Of a stretch of 20,430 bases of DNA, positions 13,636-20,430 are shown one piece after another. Positions within the stretch are counted from its first letter, which is position 1. The number at the start of each line of letters is the position of its first letter. Below the pieces are notes generated by a model, which ran no database searches, was not told the origin of the DNA, and saw only the letters and a program-made list of their open reading frames with translations. This DNA is from Ruminococcus sp. AF31-8BH (GTDB lineage Bacteria; Bacillota; Clostridia; Lachnospirales; Lachnospiraceae), in NCBI RefSeq assembly GCF_003460605.1, contig NZ_QTVN01000018.1:81518-101947 (forward strand), given 5' to 3'. The position numbers were made by a program, and so were the translations under genes.

Positions 13636-15003
13636 ATGTTAAATTCGAATATCAGTAATGAAAGCGCTCAAGGATTTGGAGAATGGTTAAGAGAAAGTAA
13701 TTATGCTTTCATTTACAAAACTATGGCTGGAATATTCAATACGGTAGAGCCATGGATTGATGAAAAAATTATAAATGAAATGCTGAAAGATGTAACAGAA
13801 ATTGATAGGCATATAACAGAGTTTTTCTTATTGGGATATGCAAAAGATAAAAAACTGTTGAAAAAAATATTAGGAGATAGGAACCTGGAATTTTTATGTG
13901 AAACAGGATTTGCATCAGACGTGGAGGGGCTAATTGAACCTCAAGGATTTGTAATTTTACCCGTTGATGATTTGTTTTTGATCGTAAGTTTACCTAGCTG
14001 CTATAGTAATGCCAAAAAACGAATGTCGGATATTTATATAGGATCGGATTCTACAAAATTAATGAAATATATCAAGAGAGATTCTTATGATAGTGTTTTG
14101 GATTTATGTGCAGGTTCTGGAGTTCAAGGATTAAACATTATAGAAAACGCTGAAAAAGTGGTTGAAGTAGAGTTGAATGATGTGGCATATAATGCTGCCA
14201 TATTAAATGGAAAAATCAATGGAATATCTCCAAAGAAATACGAAGTGAGGAAAAGTAATCTGTATCAAATGGTACCTGAACAATTTGACTGTATTATTAG
14301 CAATCCACCATTTGTTCCAGTTCCAGAAAATATTGTTTTTCCATTGTGTGGAGATGGAGGCGAGGACGGACTCGATTTGGTAAGAAAGATTATTAGCGGC
14401 TATACACAACATTTAAAACCTTTTGGAAAAGCATATATGGTTTTGGAATGTATAGGAGATGAAGAAGGTCCTTATGTAGTAAAATGCATGAAGGAAATTT
14501 TGAAAAGTGGAAGTATCAATGTATCATTAATCAATAGACAGCAGATAGAATTTCAGGCAGACGCATCTGCCAAAATTGCAATTGAGATATATAAAGATCC
14601 AGAAAATTATAACAATTACTATAATGCATGGATGGATATGTTCAATAGAACAGGAGCTACTTATATTTATCCTGTTGTTGTGGAATATATCAATAATGGA
14701 AAACCTTTAGAAATAAATATTATCAGAAATTATAATAAATGGGCTTTAGATTCTAAATTTGAATTAGCACCAGATGTGGCAATAGTAAAAAAAGAAAAGG
14801 ATTTTTATGAAGTTACAGTTAATGGAGTAGGTAGAGCTGCGTTTGATGAGGAAGTTAAACACTTAATAGAAGATATGCCAGGGAAGAAATTACGAGAATA
14901 TCTGGATACGGAGGATAATCCCAGAATTAATATTTCGAAGATTAAGAGTTTGTTGAATACAGTGAACGGTTTAGAGGCCAAAGGGATTATCATTCCTAAG
15001 TAA
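13636..15003 (+). CDS. SAM-dependent N-methyltransferase with NPPF motif
   Basis: A 455-residue protein. An N-terminal helical domain (about 1-130) is followed by a class I methyltransferase domain: motif I VLDLCAGSGVQG (154-165), the acidic VEVELND and the catalytic NPPF (223-226). A C-terminal domain of about 150 residues of unknown role (residues 300-455) follows. The (N/D)PP(F/Y) motif marks enzymes that methylate planar nitrogen, including the Gln side-chain amide in PrmC/HemK. The adjacent precursor carries 14 Asn in its core, so side-chain amide N-methylation of Asn, as PoyE does in polytheonamide, is the natural inference. The gene lies 15 bases after the GNAT gene behind GTGAGGAG and 60 bases before the precursor. 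Confidence 0.85.
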   Translation: MLNSNISNESAQGFGEWLRESNYAFIYKTMAGIFNTVEPWIDEKIINEMLKDVTEIDRHITEFFLLGYAKDKKLLKKILGDRNLEFLCETGFASDVEGLIEPQGFVILPVDDLFLIVSLPSCYSNAKKRMSDIYIGSDSTKLMKYIKRDSYDSVLDLCAGSGVQGLNIIENAEKVVEVELNDVAYNAAILNGKINGISPKKYEVRKSNLYQMVPEQFDCIISNPPFVPVPENIVFPLCGDGGEDGLDLVRKIISGYTQHLKPFGKAYMVLECIGDEEGPYVVKCMKEILKSGSINVSLINRQQIEFQADASAKIAIEIYKDPENYNNYYNAWMDMFNRTGATYIYPVVVEYINNGKPLEINIIRNYNKWALDSKFELAPDVAIVKKEKDFYEVTVNGVGRAAFDEEVKHLIEDMPGKKLREYLDTEDNPRINISKIKSLLNTVNGLEAKGIIIPK

Positions 15004-15063
15004 AATTTGATATATTGTATATTTATTACGATATATAAAATAATGGGAAAGGAGGAATATATT

Positions 15064-15240
15064 ATGGAGTTATTAACTAATGGTTATGATAGCCCTGAAA
15101 TCGTATCTGATGATGGAAGCATTCAGCCAAGAGCATTAGTTTTAGTAAACGTTAATGTCTTGGTAAATGCAAACGCAAACGCAAATGCGAATGCAAATGC
15201 GAATGCAAATGCAAATGCGAATGTAAATGCAAATGTGTAA
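15064..15240 (+). CDS. RiPP precursor with strictly alternating Asn/Ala-Val core
   Basis: A 58-residue peptide. ATG 15064 is chosen because AAAGGAGG lies 9 bases upstream; the longer open frame from 15007 lacks a site. Residues 1-23 form an acidic leader-like part (MELLTNGYDSPEIVSDDG, then SIQPR). From Leu25 to Val58 residues alternate: Asn at 29, 31 and every odd position 35-57 (14 in all), Leu at 25, 27 and 33, with only Val or Ala at even positions. Nine Asn-Ala pairs run in a row. This mirrors the NVNANV-type end of the polytheonamide core, where alternate residues are epimerised and Asn are N-methylated to form a membrane-spanning beta helix. It contains no Lys, Cys or Trp. It lies between the modification genes and an exporter. 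The product class is inferred. Confidence 0.85.
   Translation: MELLTNGYDSPEIVSDDGSIQPRALVLVNVNVLVNANANANANANANANANANVNANV
15166..15237 (+). repeat. Hexanucleotide (AAY GCN) repeat encoding Asn-Ala
   Basis: Twelve consecutive 6-base units AAY-GYN encode the Asn-Ala/Val run; the first nine are AAY-GCN, with only third-base variation (AAT/AAC, GCA/GCG). Such short in-frame repeats can gain or lose units by slippage, changing the peptide by two residues at a time without disturbing its alternating phase. Confidence 0.9.
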
Positions 15241-15261
15241 ATGTAAGGGACTAAAGTAATG

Positions 15262-15315
15262 AAAAGAGCTGCATGGTACATAGAGGTAAACTGTATGTCA
15301 TTATGTAGCTCTTTT
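15262..15315 (+). terminator. Hairpin between precursor and exporter genes
   Basis: AAAAGAGCTGCAT (15262-15274) pairs with ATGTAGCTCTTTT (15303-15315) with one mismatch, and inner CATA/TATG arms extend the stem. The right arm runs into TTTTT. It sits 21 bases after the precursor stop and 27 bases before the exporter gene: a probable leaky terminator giving excess precursor transcript, as in many RiPP clusters. Confidence 0.75.
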
Positions 15316-15342
15316 TAAATAGAAAGTTTTGATGGGTAAAGC

Positions 15343-16959
15343 ATGAAAAAAATATTTATGAGTATATTTGGTAAAAGTAAGAATAAATTTATAATTCTTA
15401 CTGTAATTAGTCTATTGCTTGCAGCTATTGGGATTGTATTACCATATTTAAATGGTGAATTTATAGATTATTTGGCTACAGGAGTGGGATATAGTTTTAT
15501 ATTAAGAATGTGTATTTTCATTTTGTTATTGGGATTGATAAATGTTACTCTATATTATGTGAAGCAAATTTTGAATGCAAAAATTAAATTGGAATCCTCC
15601 TATTTATTAAAACTAGAAATTCTTAAACATCTTAGAGATATTCCAATATTGTCATATAAGAAATTCACCCCGTCTTATTTGAATCAGAGAACCGAACAAG
15701 ATATAGGAGATATTGTTTCCTTTATTATATCAAATTATCCGGCAATTATATTGAATGCTATTCAGATTATAGGATTATTTATTATAATTAGTAGAGTTAG
15801 TAAAGGGGTTGTTATACTGATGCTGATTTTTCTTCCGGTGTATTATGTTATGTACGTATTTCTTAGAAAACCATTATACACGAAAAGTTATGCATCAAAA
15901 GAGGCACATAATTTATATTTTAATACATTGAATGATCAATTAGCTTTCATGGAGGAAATAAAAACTAATGCAAACTATGAATACAATAATCTATATATTG
16001 ATAAATACTATAGAAAATACTATAGAAATTATTTAGAGTTTGTAAAAATAAGTGGAAAGTCAATTTCAATAGAAGGAATTATATCAGCCTTATTTCAAGT
16101 GGCTACATTTTTATATGGTGGTTGGCAAGTTTTAAATCATAACATGTCCGTAGGACAATTGACTGTTATGTGTACATATTTTTCTATGATGCTTCAATTG
16201 ATAAAATATTATTTTGAACTTGGAAATTCATTTCAAAATGTAAAAACATCACTACACAGACTAGAAGCTATTTTTCATATTGAAGTAGAAAAAGAAGGAA
16301 ATATTCTGTTGGAAAAAATAGAGAATATTTCAGCATCAATTACATTTGGATATGATTCAAATAACTTTATTCTAAAGGAGTTACCATTAGAGTTGTGTAG
16401 AGGAAAAATCTATTGCGTAGTGGGAAAGAATGGAGAGGGAAAATCAACACTTACCAAAATATTAATTGGGATTCTACATGCAAAATCAATATTAGTCAAT
16501 GGAATTAATATTGATTGTTTAAATATGGAGGAACTGAGAAAAAATAGTATTCTTTATATTTCTCAAGCATTAAACTATCCAAATAGGACTATAAAAGAAA
16601 TATATCAGGAGTACAATTCTAATATTCGGTTGGAAGATGTTATTAGAAAGATTAAGGAACATGATCTGAATGAGGAACAATTAATACCTTTATATCAAGA
16701 AAACTGGAATAAGAATATAAATACTTTATCAGGAGGAGAAAAACAGATAGTCTCTATTCTAAAGTGTTTAGTAAAAGAAGCTGATATGATTATTTTTGAT
16801 GAACCGACCTCTAATTTAGATATAAAAAGAATAAATGCTTTATTAAGATTAATTGAACGATTGAAAATGGAAAAGAAAATACTATTAATAGTGTCACATG
16901 ATTCAGAAATAATACAAGCAAGCGATATTATTATTAGACTTGGAAACATTCAGCATTAA
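15343..16959 (+). CDS. ABC exporter, fused membrane and ATPase domains
   Basis: A 538-residue half-transporter with about six membrane helices in residues 1-300 and a C-terminal nucleotide-binding domain: Walker A GKNGEGKST (361-369), signature NTLSGGEKQ, Walker B MIIFDEPTSNLD (Asp486, Glu487) and H-loop VSHDSE. It would act as a homodimer. There is no C39 peptidase domain before the membrane part, so it exports but does not cleave the leader; the protease must be elsewhere. It is the last gene of the RiPP cluster, after the precursor and a hairpin, and is followed by a terminator. The substrate is most likely the mature Asn-Ala peptide. Confidence 0.92.
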   Translation: MKKIFMSIFGKSKNKFIILTVISLLLAAIGIVLPYLNGEFIDYLATGVGYSFILRMCIFILLLGLINVTLYYVKQILNAKIKLESSYLLKLEILKHLRDIPILSYKKFTPSYLNQRTEQDIGDIVSFIISNYPAIILNAIQIIGLFIIISRVSKGVVILMLIFLPVYYVMYVFLRKPLYTKSYASKEAHNLYFNTLNDQLAFMEEIKTNANYEYNNLYIDKYYRKYYRNYLEFVKISGKSISIEGIISALFQVATFLYGGWQVLNHNMSVGQLTVMCTYFSMMLQLIKYYFELGNSFQNVKTSLHRLEAIFHIEVEKEGNILLEKIENISASITFGYDSNNFILKELPLELCRGKIYCVVGKNGEGKSTLTKILIGILHAKSILVNGINIDCLNMEELRKNSILYISQALNYPNRTIKEIYQEYNSNIRLEDVIRKIKEHDLNEEQLIPLYQENWNKNINTLSGGEKQIVSILKCLVKEADMIIFDEPTSNLDIKRINALLRLIERLKMEKKILLIVSHDSEIIQASDIIIRLGNIQH

Positions 16960-17019
16960 CAGCAGAAGATAACAGAATAAAATAGTCACGTGAAAATTTT
17001 AAAAGTTAAAATACGAATA

Positions 17020-17059
17020 AAAAAATGGTTCCAAACTATAAAGGAATGGAGCCATTTTT
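17020..17059 (+). terminator. Terminator closing the RiPP cluster
   Basis: AAAAATGGTTCC (17021-17032) pairs with GGAGCCATTTTT (17048-17059) over 12 positions with one G-T pair, followed by ATTTTATT. It lies 62 bases after the exporter stop. Confidence 0.8.
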
Positions 17060-17155
17060 ATTTTATTGCTATATTCCGTTATTATAGGTATTTGTTTGAT
17101 TCCTAACTTTCTATGAGCCGGGCATAACAGGTTGCCATGAAAAGGGAAGCTGGAT

Positions 17156-17371
17156 TTATATTTGGTAGTATTTCTTATATCCTATGTAATTGTCACCCAC
17201 TTCTAGAGTACCGAACAGCATGAAATCTAAGACCGGAATATTTACACGCTGAGGACAATGGAAGCTGCCATTGTCTAGAACCTTATGGCATAGGATAAAT
17301 TTATTATCTTCCCAGAGTAAAGCGTTAATCTGTAAATGTTTAGTTGAATAATCCGGGGTGAAATCCATCAC
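17156..17371 (-). pseudogene. Gene fragment abutting the IS element
   Basis: An open frame of 71 codons on the minus strand (FTPDYSTKHLQINALLWEDN, then KVLDNGSFHCPQRVNIPVLD, ending YIGYKKYYQI) with balanced codon use and higher GC than the RiPP genes. Its apparent start falls 2 bases from the left end of the IS21-type element, and no good ribosome site precedes it. It is therefore probably the 3' part of a gene cut by the insertion or rearrangement. The family is not recognised. The rest of the 17060-17372 stretch shows nothing else. Confidence 0.35.
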
Positions 17372-17509
17372 CTGTCCGATGCTTGGAAATCATCATTACG
17401 TTTTGCAGGAAATCACGATTCCGTCAAAAAGGAAATCATTTTATTACTAAATCCTTATAATGAAGATATGCACCCTATGGTGTAAATTCATTACAAGGAG
17501 GTCACGATT

Positions 17510-18045
17510 ATGACCAAATATCGAGAAATCATCCGTCTTACTGGATTGGGCTTCTCTCAACGTAACATCATGGCAAGTTGTGGTGTTGCTCAGAAAACTG
17601 TAGTCAAGGTTCAAAAACGTGCCAGAGAATTAAATCTTTCTTGGCCTCTTGATGAATCTATGACGGATACTGAACTTCAAAGACTTATGTTTGCTAAGAC
17701 CACCAGAAATATCTGGAATGGAATGGTGACCGTTTTCGCAAATGGGCTGAGCGGATTGGCATAAATACGTACACTGTGGTCAATGCAATACTGACCTCCA
17801 AGCGTGTGGAACAACAGACTTATAGAAGCTGCATGGGACTTCTAAAGCTTACTGATAAATATTCAGAAGTTTTGCTTGAAGCCGCCTGTAAAAAGGCATT
17901 ATCCTATACAGCTTCGCCCAGTTACAAGAGTATCAAAAACATCCTCGTAACGGGTTCTGTAAAAACGGAACTAGAATCATCTGGATCCAAGACCACACAT
18001 AAAGCACACGGCATCACAAGGGGTGCCGACTACTATCGGAGGTAA
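17510..18045 (+). pseudogene. istA: istA transposase, catalytic core deleted and frame-shifted
   Basis: The first part (from ATG 17510) is the N-terminal helix-turn-helix of an IS21 IstA transposase (YREIIRLTGLGFSQRNIMAS, then VAQKTVVKVQKRA), running to about TTRNIW. The frame then leaves the protein and stops at 17762-17764. In another frame EWNGDRFRKWAERIGINTYT reads on into NAILTSKRVEQQTYRSCMGL and the C-terminus at 18045, which is the IstA tail. IstA normally has about 400-500 residues with a DDE core; here that core is missing and the junction is out of frame. No functional transposase can be made. An AAGGAGG site precedes the start. Confidence 0.8.
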
Positions 18046-18051
18046 TCACAT

Positions 18052-18828
18052 ATGACAAATCAGAGTATAATAGATAAACTTATTGAAATGCGCCTAACCA
18101 CAATGGCAGATGCATTCCGTAACCAGCTTAACGATTCTAAATTCAAGGAAGTTCCTTTTGAAGACCGCTTTGGAATGCTGGTAGACATCGAATACAGCAA
18201 TCGCAAGAATAACCGCCAGAAGCGTCTTATCCACAATGCCGGATTCGACCAGCCGGAAGCAAGTATCATGGATATCAACTATACTTCCGGACGCAAGCTG
18301 AACAAGGAGCTGATAAACAGACTCGCCACCTGCGAATATATATCTGAACACCGGAATCTATTTATTACCGGTGCAACAGGCTGTGGTAAAACATACATGG
18401 CATGTGCCTTTGGTATGGAAGCCTGCAAGCAGTATTACAATACCAGGTATGTCCGTATGCCAGACTTACTCATGGATTTGGACATTGCACGAACTGAAGG
18501 GAACTACCGCAAAGTTATGGCAAAATATTCCAATCCAGTGCTTCTCATTCTGGATGAATGGATGCTTCTCAAACCAACTGATACAGAGCAGAAAGATATC
18601 TTCGAACTTCTTCATCGGAGACGCAAGAAATCATCAACCATCTTCTGCTCTCAGTATGTATTCGAAGAATGGTACGATCAGCTTGGAGGAGAAGCAAGTC
18701 CTCTGGCTGATGCAATCATTGACCGTATTGCCCATGACAGCTATCAGATCAACATCACAAGTATTGATGCTGAGCATGACAAGTCCATGCGGGAGGTGTA
18801 TGGCCTAGATAAAACACTGCGCGAGTAA
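18052..18828 (+). CDS. istB: IstB transposition helper ATPase
   Basis: A complete 258-residue IstB/DnaC-like AAA+ protein: an N-terminal helical segment (LIEMRLTTMADAFRNQL), Walker A TGATGCGKTY, Walker B VLLILDEWML and sensor region STIFCSQY, ending in DRIAHDSYQINI. IstB binds ATP and DNA and directs the IstA transposase to its target. It starts 6 bases after the istA remnant behind GGAGGT. Its partner is destroyed, so it can act only with an IstA from another copy in the genome. Base composition is nearer 45% GC, unlike its AT-rich neighbours. Confidence 0.93.
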   Translation: MTNQSIIDKLIEMRLTTMADAFRNQLNDSKFKEVPFEDRFGMLVDIEYSNRKNNRQKRLIHNAGFDQPEASIMDINYTSGRKLNKELINRLATCEYISEHRNLFITGATGCGKTYMACAFGMEACKQYYNTRYVRMPDLLMDLDIARTEGNYRKVMAKYSNPVLLILDEWMLLKPTDTEQKDIFELLHRRRKKSSTIFCSQYVFEEWYDQLGGEASPLADAIIDRIAHDSYQINITSIDAEHDKSMREVYGLDKTLRE

Positions 18829-18996
18829 ACTCGCATAGATGATTTCCACTTTCGGACATCTGATTTCCAAATTTCCGGAAGTGCGATTTCATCGCACAAG
18901 AATATTCAGTTTAGTTTTATGGTAATTACAAATTTATCTTTTTCATTCATAATGATAGCAAATAGTTTTTTACTCCATCATTTTGAGAGAAAGTAG

Positions 18997-19160
18997 ATTT
19001 TTACTACAATTGGAGATTTCATTATAAATGGTAAATGTGCTCCAGGTCCATTCCTAGTTGAATGGCTAGAAATGATGATACCTTGCAGACAAGGGAAGCT
19101 CTTGCCGGTGTTGCATGGCATCATGAAAGAGCGCTAATAGATTTACATACATATATATAG
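18997..19160 (+). pseudogene. Probable frameshifted gene remnant
   Basis: No start codon or ribosome site is present, but two frames in series read like one protein: TTIGDFIINGKCAPGPFLVE ending WLEM, then, after a shift of one base near 19073, DDTLQTREALAGVAWHHERA ending in LIDLHTYI and TAG. Adding one G near 19073 would join them. It is likely a decayed fragment; its family is not recognised. The surrounding stretch 18899-19341 contains nothing else I can support. Confidence 0.3.
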
Positions 19161-19341
19161 ATTATATATACGTAAAAGGCATAATGTATTGTTTGTTTTC
19201 AAGAGTTGTATTGAGAAACTGTATGATAACGGACGATTTTGTGTTTAGTAAAGGTAGAGTGATTATTACCTTTTGAATGCTATGTTTTTTAGAAAAGTTT
19301 ATGGGGTAATGTATACGGTTTAAGATGTGTATAGTCTAGAA

Positions 19342-19387
19342 ATAAAAAAAGGATATAGTCTATTCCAAAACTGAAATATCTATATCC
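19342..19387 (-). terminator. Terminator of the agr operon
   Basis: Read on the minus strand, GGATATAG (19387-19380) pairs with CTATATCC (19358-19351) around a 21-base loop, followed by a run of seven T (19350-19344). It lies 12 bases after the agrB stop, so nothing further is transcribed with agrB. Confidence 0.75.
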
Positions 19388-19398
19388 TATGTGATTTC

Positions 19399-19974
19399 TT
19401 ATGAAAATGAAAAAAATTTTTTCATCTCGTTTAAAATAAGAAGAAACGCTACTAGAATTATTGAACACATTATTACTATTGCATAATTAATTTTATGTAA
19501 TAACAACAATACAGCAATTATGAAAAATAGAATAATAAGAATATTTTTTTTGACTTTGCTGTAATATAGGATCTCTTGATTATCAAGAGTGCGATTATCA
19601 CTATTGGATATTTTATTGAAAAAAATGTATATGCCACTTATTAATGTGATACATAAAAGAAATAGAGGAAATTTCAAAAAATAGTTTTGGGCTATAAGTA
19701 AAATAAGAATTATTATGTTAGAAATCATATAACAAGCTGTTTTACTTTTGCAATGCATACCACCGCTAAATGATCTCAGTGGAATAAAAGATAATAACAT
19801 TATTATGGCAATATCTATTTTTTCAATGAGGCAAGCAAATAATAAGGTGGTCAATATATTTGCAATTATTATAAACCCATTTGTTAGTCCATAAGTATAT
19901 ATTTCGATATCCTCAGGTTCAATAATATGATAATCAATCATTTTTTCAGTCAAATACTTATTAATAGAGCACAT
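19399..19974 (-). CDS. agrB: AgrB-family autoinducer-processing membrane protease
   Basis: A 191-residue membrane protein of AgrB type. The core FIPLRSFSGGMHCKSKTAC holds the catalytic pair His74 and Cys81 with the six-residue spacing seen in Staphylococcus aureus AgrB (His77/Cys84). Several membrane helices follow. AgrB cuts the AgrD propeptide and closes the thiolactone ring of the autoinducer. Its start lies 2 bases after the agrD stop with no clear ribosome site, so translation is probably coupled to agrD. In most clostridia agrB precedes agrD; here the order is reversed. No agrC kinase or agrA regulator lies in the window. Confidence 0.93.
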   Translation of the reverse strand: MCSINKYLTEKMIDYHIIEPEDIEIYTYGLTNGFIIIANILTTLLFACLIEKIDIAIIMLLSFIPLRSFSGGMHCKSKTACYMISNIIILILLIAQNYFLKFPLFLLCITLISGIYIFFNKISNSDNRTLDNQEILYYSKVKKNILIILFFIIAVLLLLHKINYAIVIMCSIILVAFLLILNEMKKFFSFS

Positions 19975-19976
19975 GG

Positions 19977-20150
19977 TTAAAAATGGGATTTTTTTAATTT
20001 TTCGTGCCCTTCAGGTAGCGTATCTTCATACATTACATACCAACAACGCTGATTAGAAGCGATTGTTGTGATTAGCAGTGCAAAACTGGCTACTGAAGAT
20101 AGTAATTTGACATTTGTATTTTTTTTGATAAGTTTGATTTTTTTTAACAT
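19977..20150 (-). CDS. agrD: AgrD cyclic-lactone autoinducer propeptide
   Basis: A 57-residue peptide on the minus strand with the three AgrD parts: a basic amphipathic N-terminus (MLKKIKLIKKN) leading to a hydrophobic helix (KLLSSVASFALLITTIA), the signal segment SNQRCWYVMY, and a charged tail EDTLPEGHEKLKK. The LPE...KLKK tail is the AgrB recognition element found in many clostridial AgrD. Cys36 would form a thiolactone with residue 40, giving a ring CWYVM with a short exocyclic tail; the exact N-terminal cut is unknown. AAGGAAGG lies 10 bases before the ATG, and the promoter is just upstream. Confidence 0.9.
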   Translation of the reverse strand: MLKKIKLIKKNTNVKLLSSVASFALLITTIASNQRCWYVMYEDTLPEGHEKLKKSHF

Positions 20151-20181
20151 ATTTTGTAACCTTCCTTTTTTATTTTGGATG

Positions 20182-20218
20182 ATTATAGCATAGGAATGGC
20201 AATTACCTATGAAACTGT
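20182..20218 (-). promoter_or_regulatory. Likely agr promoter with AgrA-like half site
   Basis: On the minus strand TGCTATAAT (20190-20182) is an extended -10 with full TATAAT. Upstream lies ACAGTT (20218-20213), the core of the known staphylococcal AgrA box, and a dyad CATAGG...CCTATG (20189-20194 and 20206-20211) covers the spacer. A feedback-controlled promoter for agrDB is plausible. The remaining bases to 20430 show no supported feature. Confidence 0.5.
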
Positions 20219-20430
20219 AATAAAAGGTATGTTATATGTAATAAATGGCACTTAGGAGTAAAATAAAAGAGACTATCTAATCTAACAGGATATGGATATA
20301 TCAAGAAGAAATTAAGAATGAATTAAATTAGAGGGAAAGGGAACAATAATATTCTATGAACGAGTGTTCTCAGTAGATAAAATACCATAAAGAACAGCAC
20401 TTACTTCAAAGGAGTCACCTAGATCCAAAA

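Larger units (their letters stand above)
17373..18898 (+). mobile_element. IS21-family insertion sequence, internally deleted
   Basis: The element is bounded by TGTCCGATG (17373-17381) on the left and CATCGCACA (18890-18898) on the right, inverted with one mismatch and carrying the TG...CA ends of the family. GGAAATCA-type sub-terminal repeats occur three times at the left (17384, 17411, 17440) and GATTTCC inverted copies occur at the right (near 18841 and 18862), as IS21 multiple terminal sites do. It carries a deleted istA and an intact istB. At about 1.5 kb it is shorter than a complete member (about 2-2.5 kb). No target duplication is evident. It is probably immobile unless helped in trans. 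Confidence 0.8.

Noticed and set aside
15007..15063. Upstream extension of the precursor reading frame (19 extra codons)
   Set aside because: The frame is open, but no ribosome site precedes it, while AAAGGAGG stands before ATG 15064. The extension is AT-rich intergenic sequence.
15166..15237. Asn-Ala run as non-coding microsatellite or CRISPR-like repeat
   Set aside because: Third-base variation with constant amino acids, a good ribosome site and its place among maturation genes indicate a selected coding sequence. There are no spacers.
15343..16959. Exporter as a leader-cleaving peptidase-type (PCAT) transporter
   Set aside because: The protein begins directly with membrane helices; no N-terminal C39 peptidase domain or catalytic Cys/His region is present.
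17254..17275. GACAATGG/CCATTGTC stem as a terminator
   Set aside because: It is not followed by a T-run and lies inside the minus-strand gene fragment, so it is treated as chance symmetry.
18060..18808. Overlapping frames on both strands within istB
   Set aside because: They are shadows of the clearly conserved IstB frame and resemble no family.

Overview
The window is low-GC, densely packed accessory DNA from a Gram-positive anaerobe, most likely a gut Lachnospiraceae-type Clostridia. This assignment is inferred from AT-rich codon use, strong GGAGG ribosome sites, two radical-SAM genes, an SdpR/SdpI pair, an AgrB/AgrD pair of clostridial type and an IS21-type element. No rRNA, tRNA or CRISPR was seen.

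Left part (1-1882): the end of an array of tandem 45-residue peptides with four cysteines, probably precursors of a ribosomal peptide natural product. A hairpin follows, then three short genes that look like stripped-down relatives of an ABC ATPase, a histidine kinase dimerisation domain and a response-regulator output domain. Next (2081-4845) is an operon of an ECF sigma factor, a membrane anti-sigma-like protein, a secreted protein and a membrane-anchored alpha/beta hydrolase. The ectodomain of the anti-sigma-like protein resembles the secreted protein encoded beside it.

Middle (4905-9277): a consensus promoter drives an ArsR/SdpR repressor, an SdpI-type membrane protein and a separate DUF1648 protein. 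After a perfect 34-bp palindrome come an ABC ATPase and permease, a second ArsR-type regulator and a GntR-type regulator, closed by a terminator.

Core of interest (about 9324-17059): an apparently undescribed RiPP cluster. In order it encodes a radical-SAM-like protein that has lost its cluster cysteines, a small protein, a B12-binding radical SAM enzyme, a second radical SAM enzyme, a PqqD-like recognition protein, a GNAT-like protein, an N-methyltransferase with an NPPF motif, a 58-residue precursor and an ABC exporter. From residue 25 the precursor strictly alternates: 14 Asn, all at odd positions, with Val or Ala at even positions. This is the pattern of the end of polytheonamide, a D/L-alternating beta-helical pore peptide with N-methylated Asn. 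The enzymes encoded here (B12 radical SAM, second radical SAM, N-methyltransferase) fit the same chemistry, but the leader is short and no lanthionine-type dehydratase is present.

Right part (17060-20430): a gene fragment, an IS21-family element with intact istB but an istA deleted for its catalytic core, a frameshifted gene remnant and, on the minus strand, an agrD-agrB quorum-sensing pair without agrC or agrA in view.
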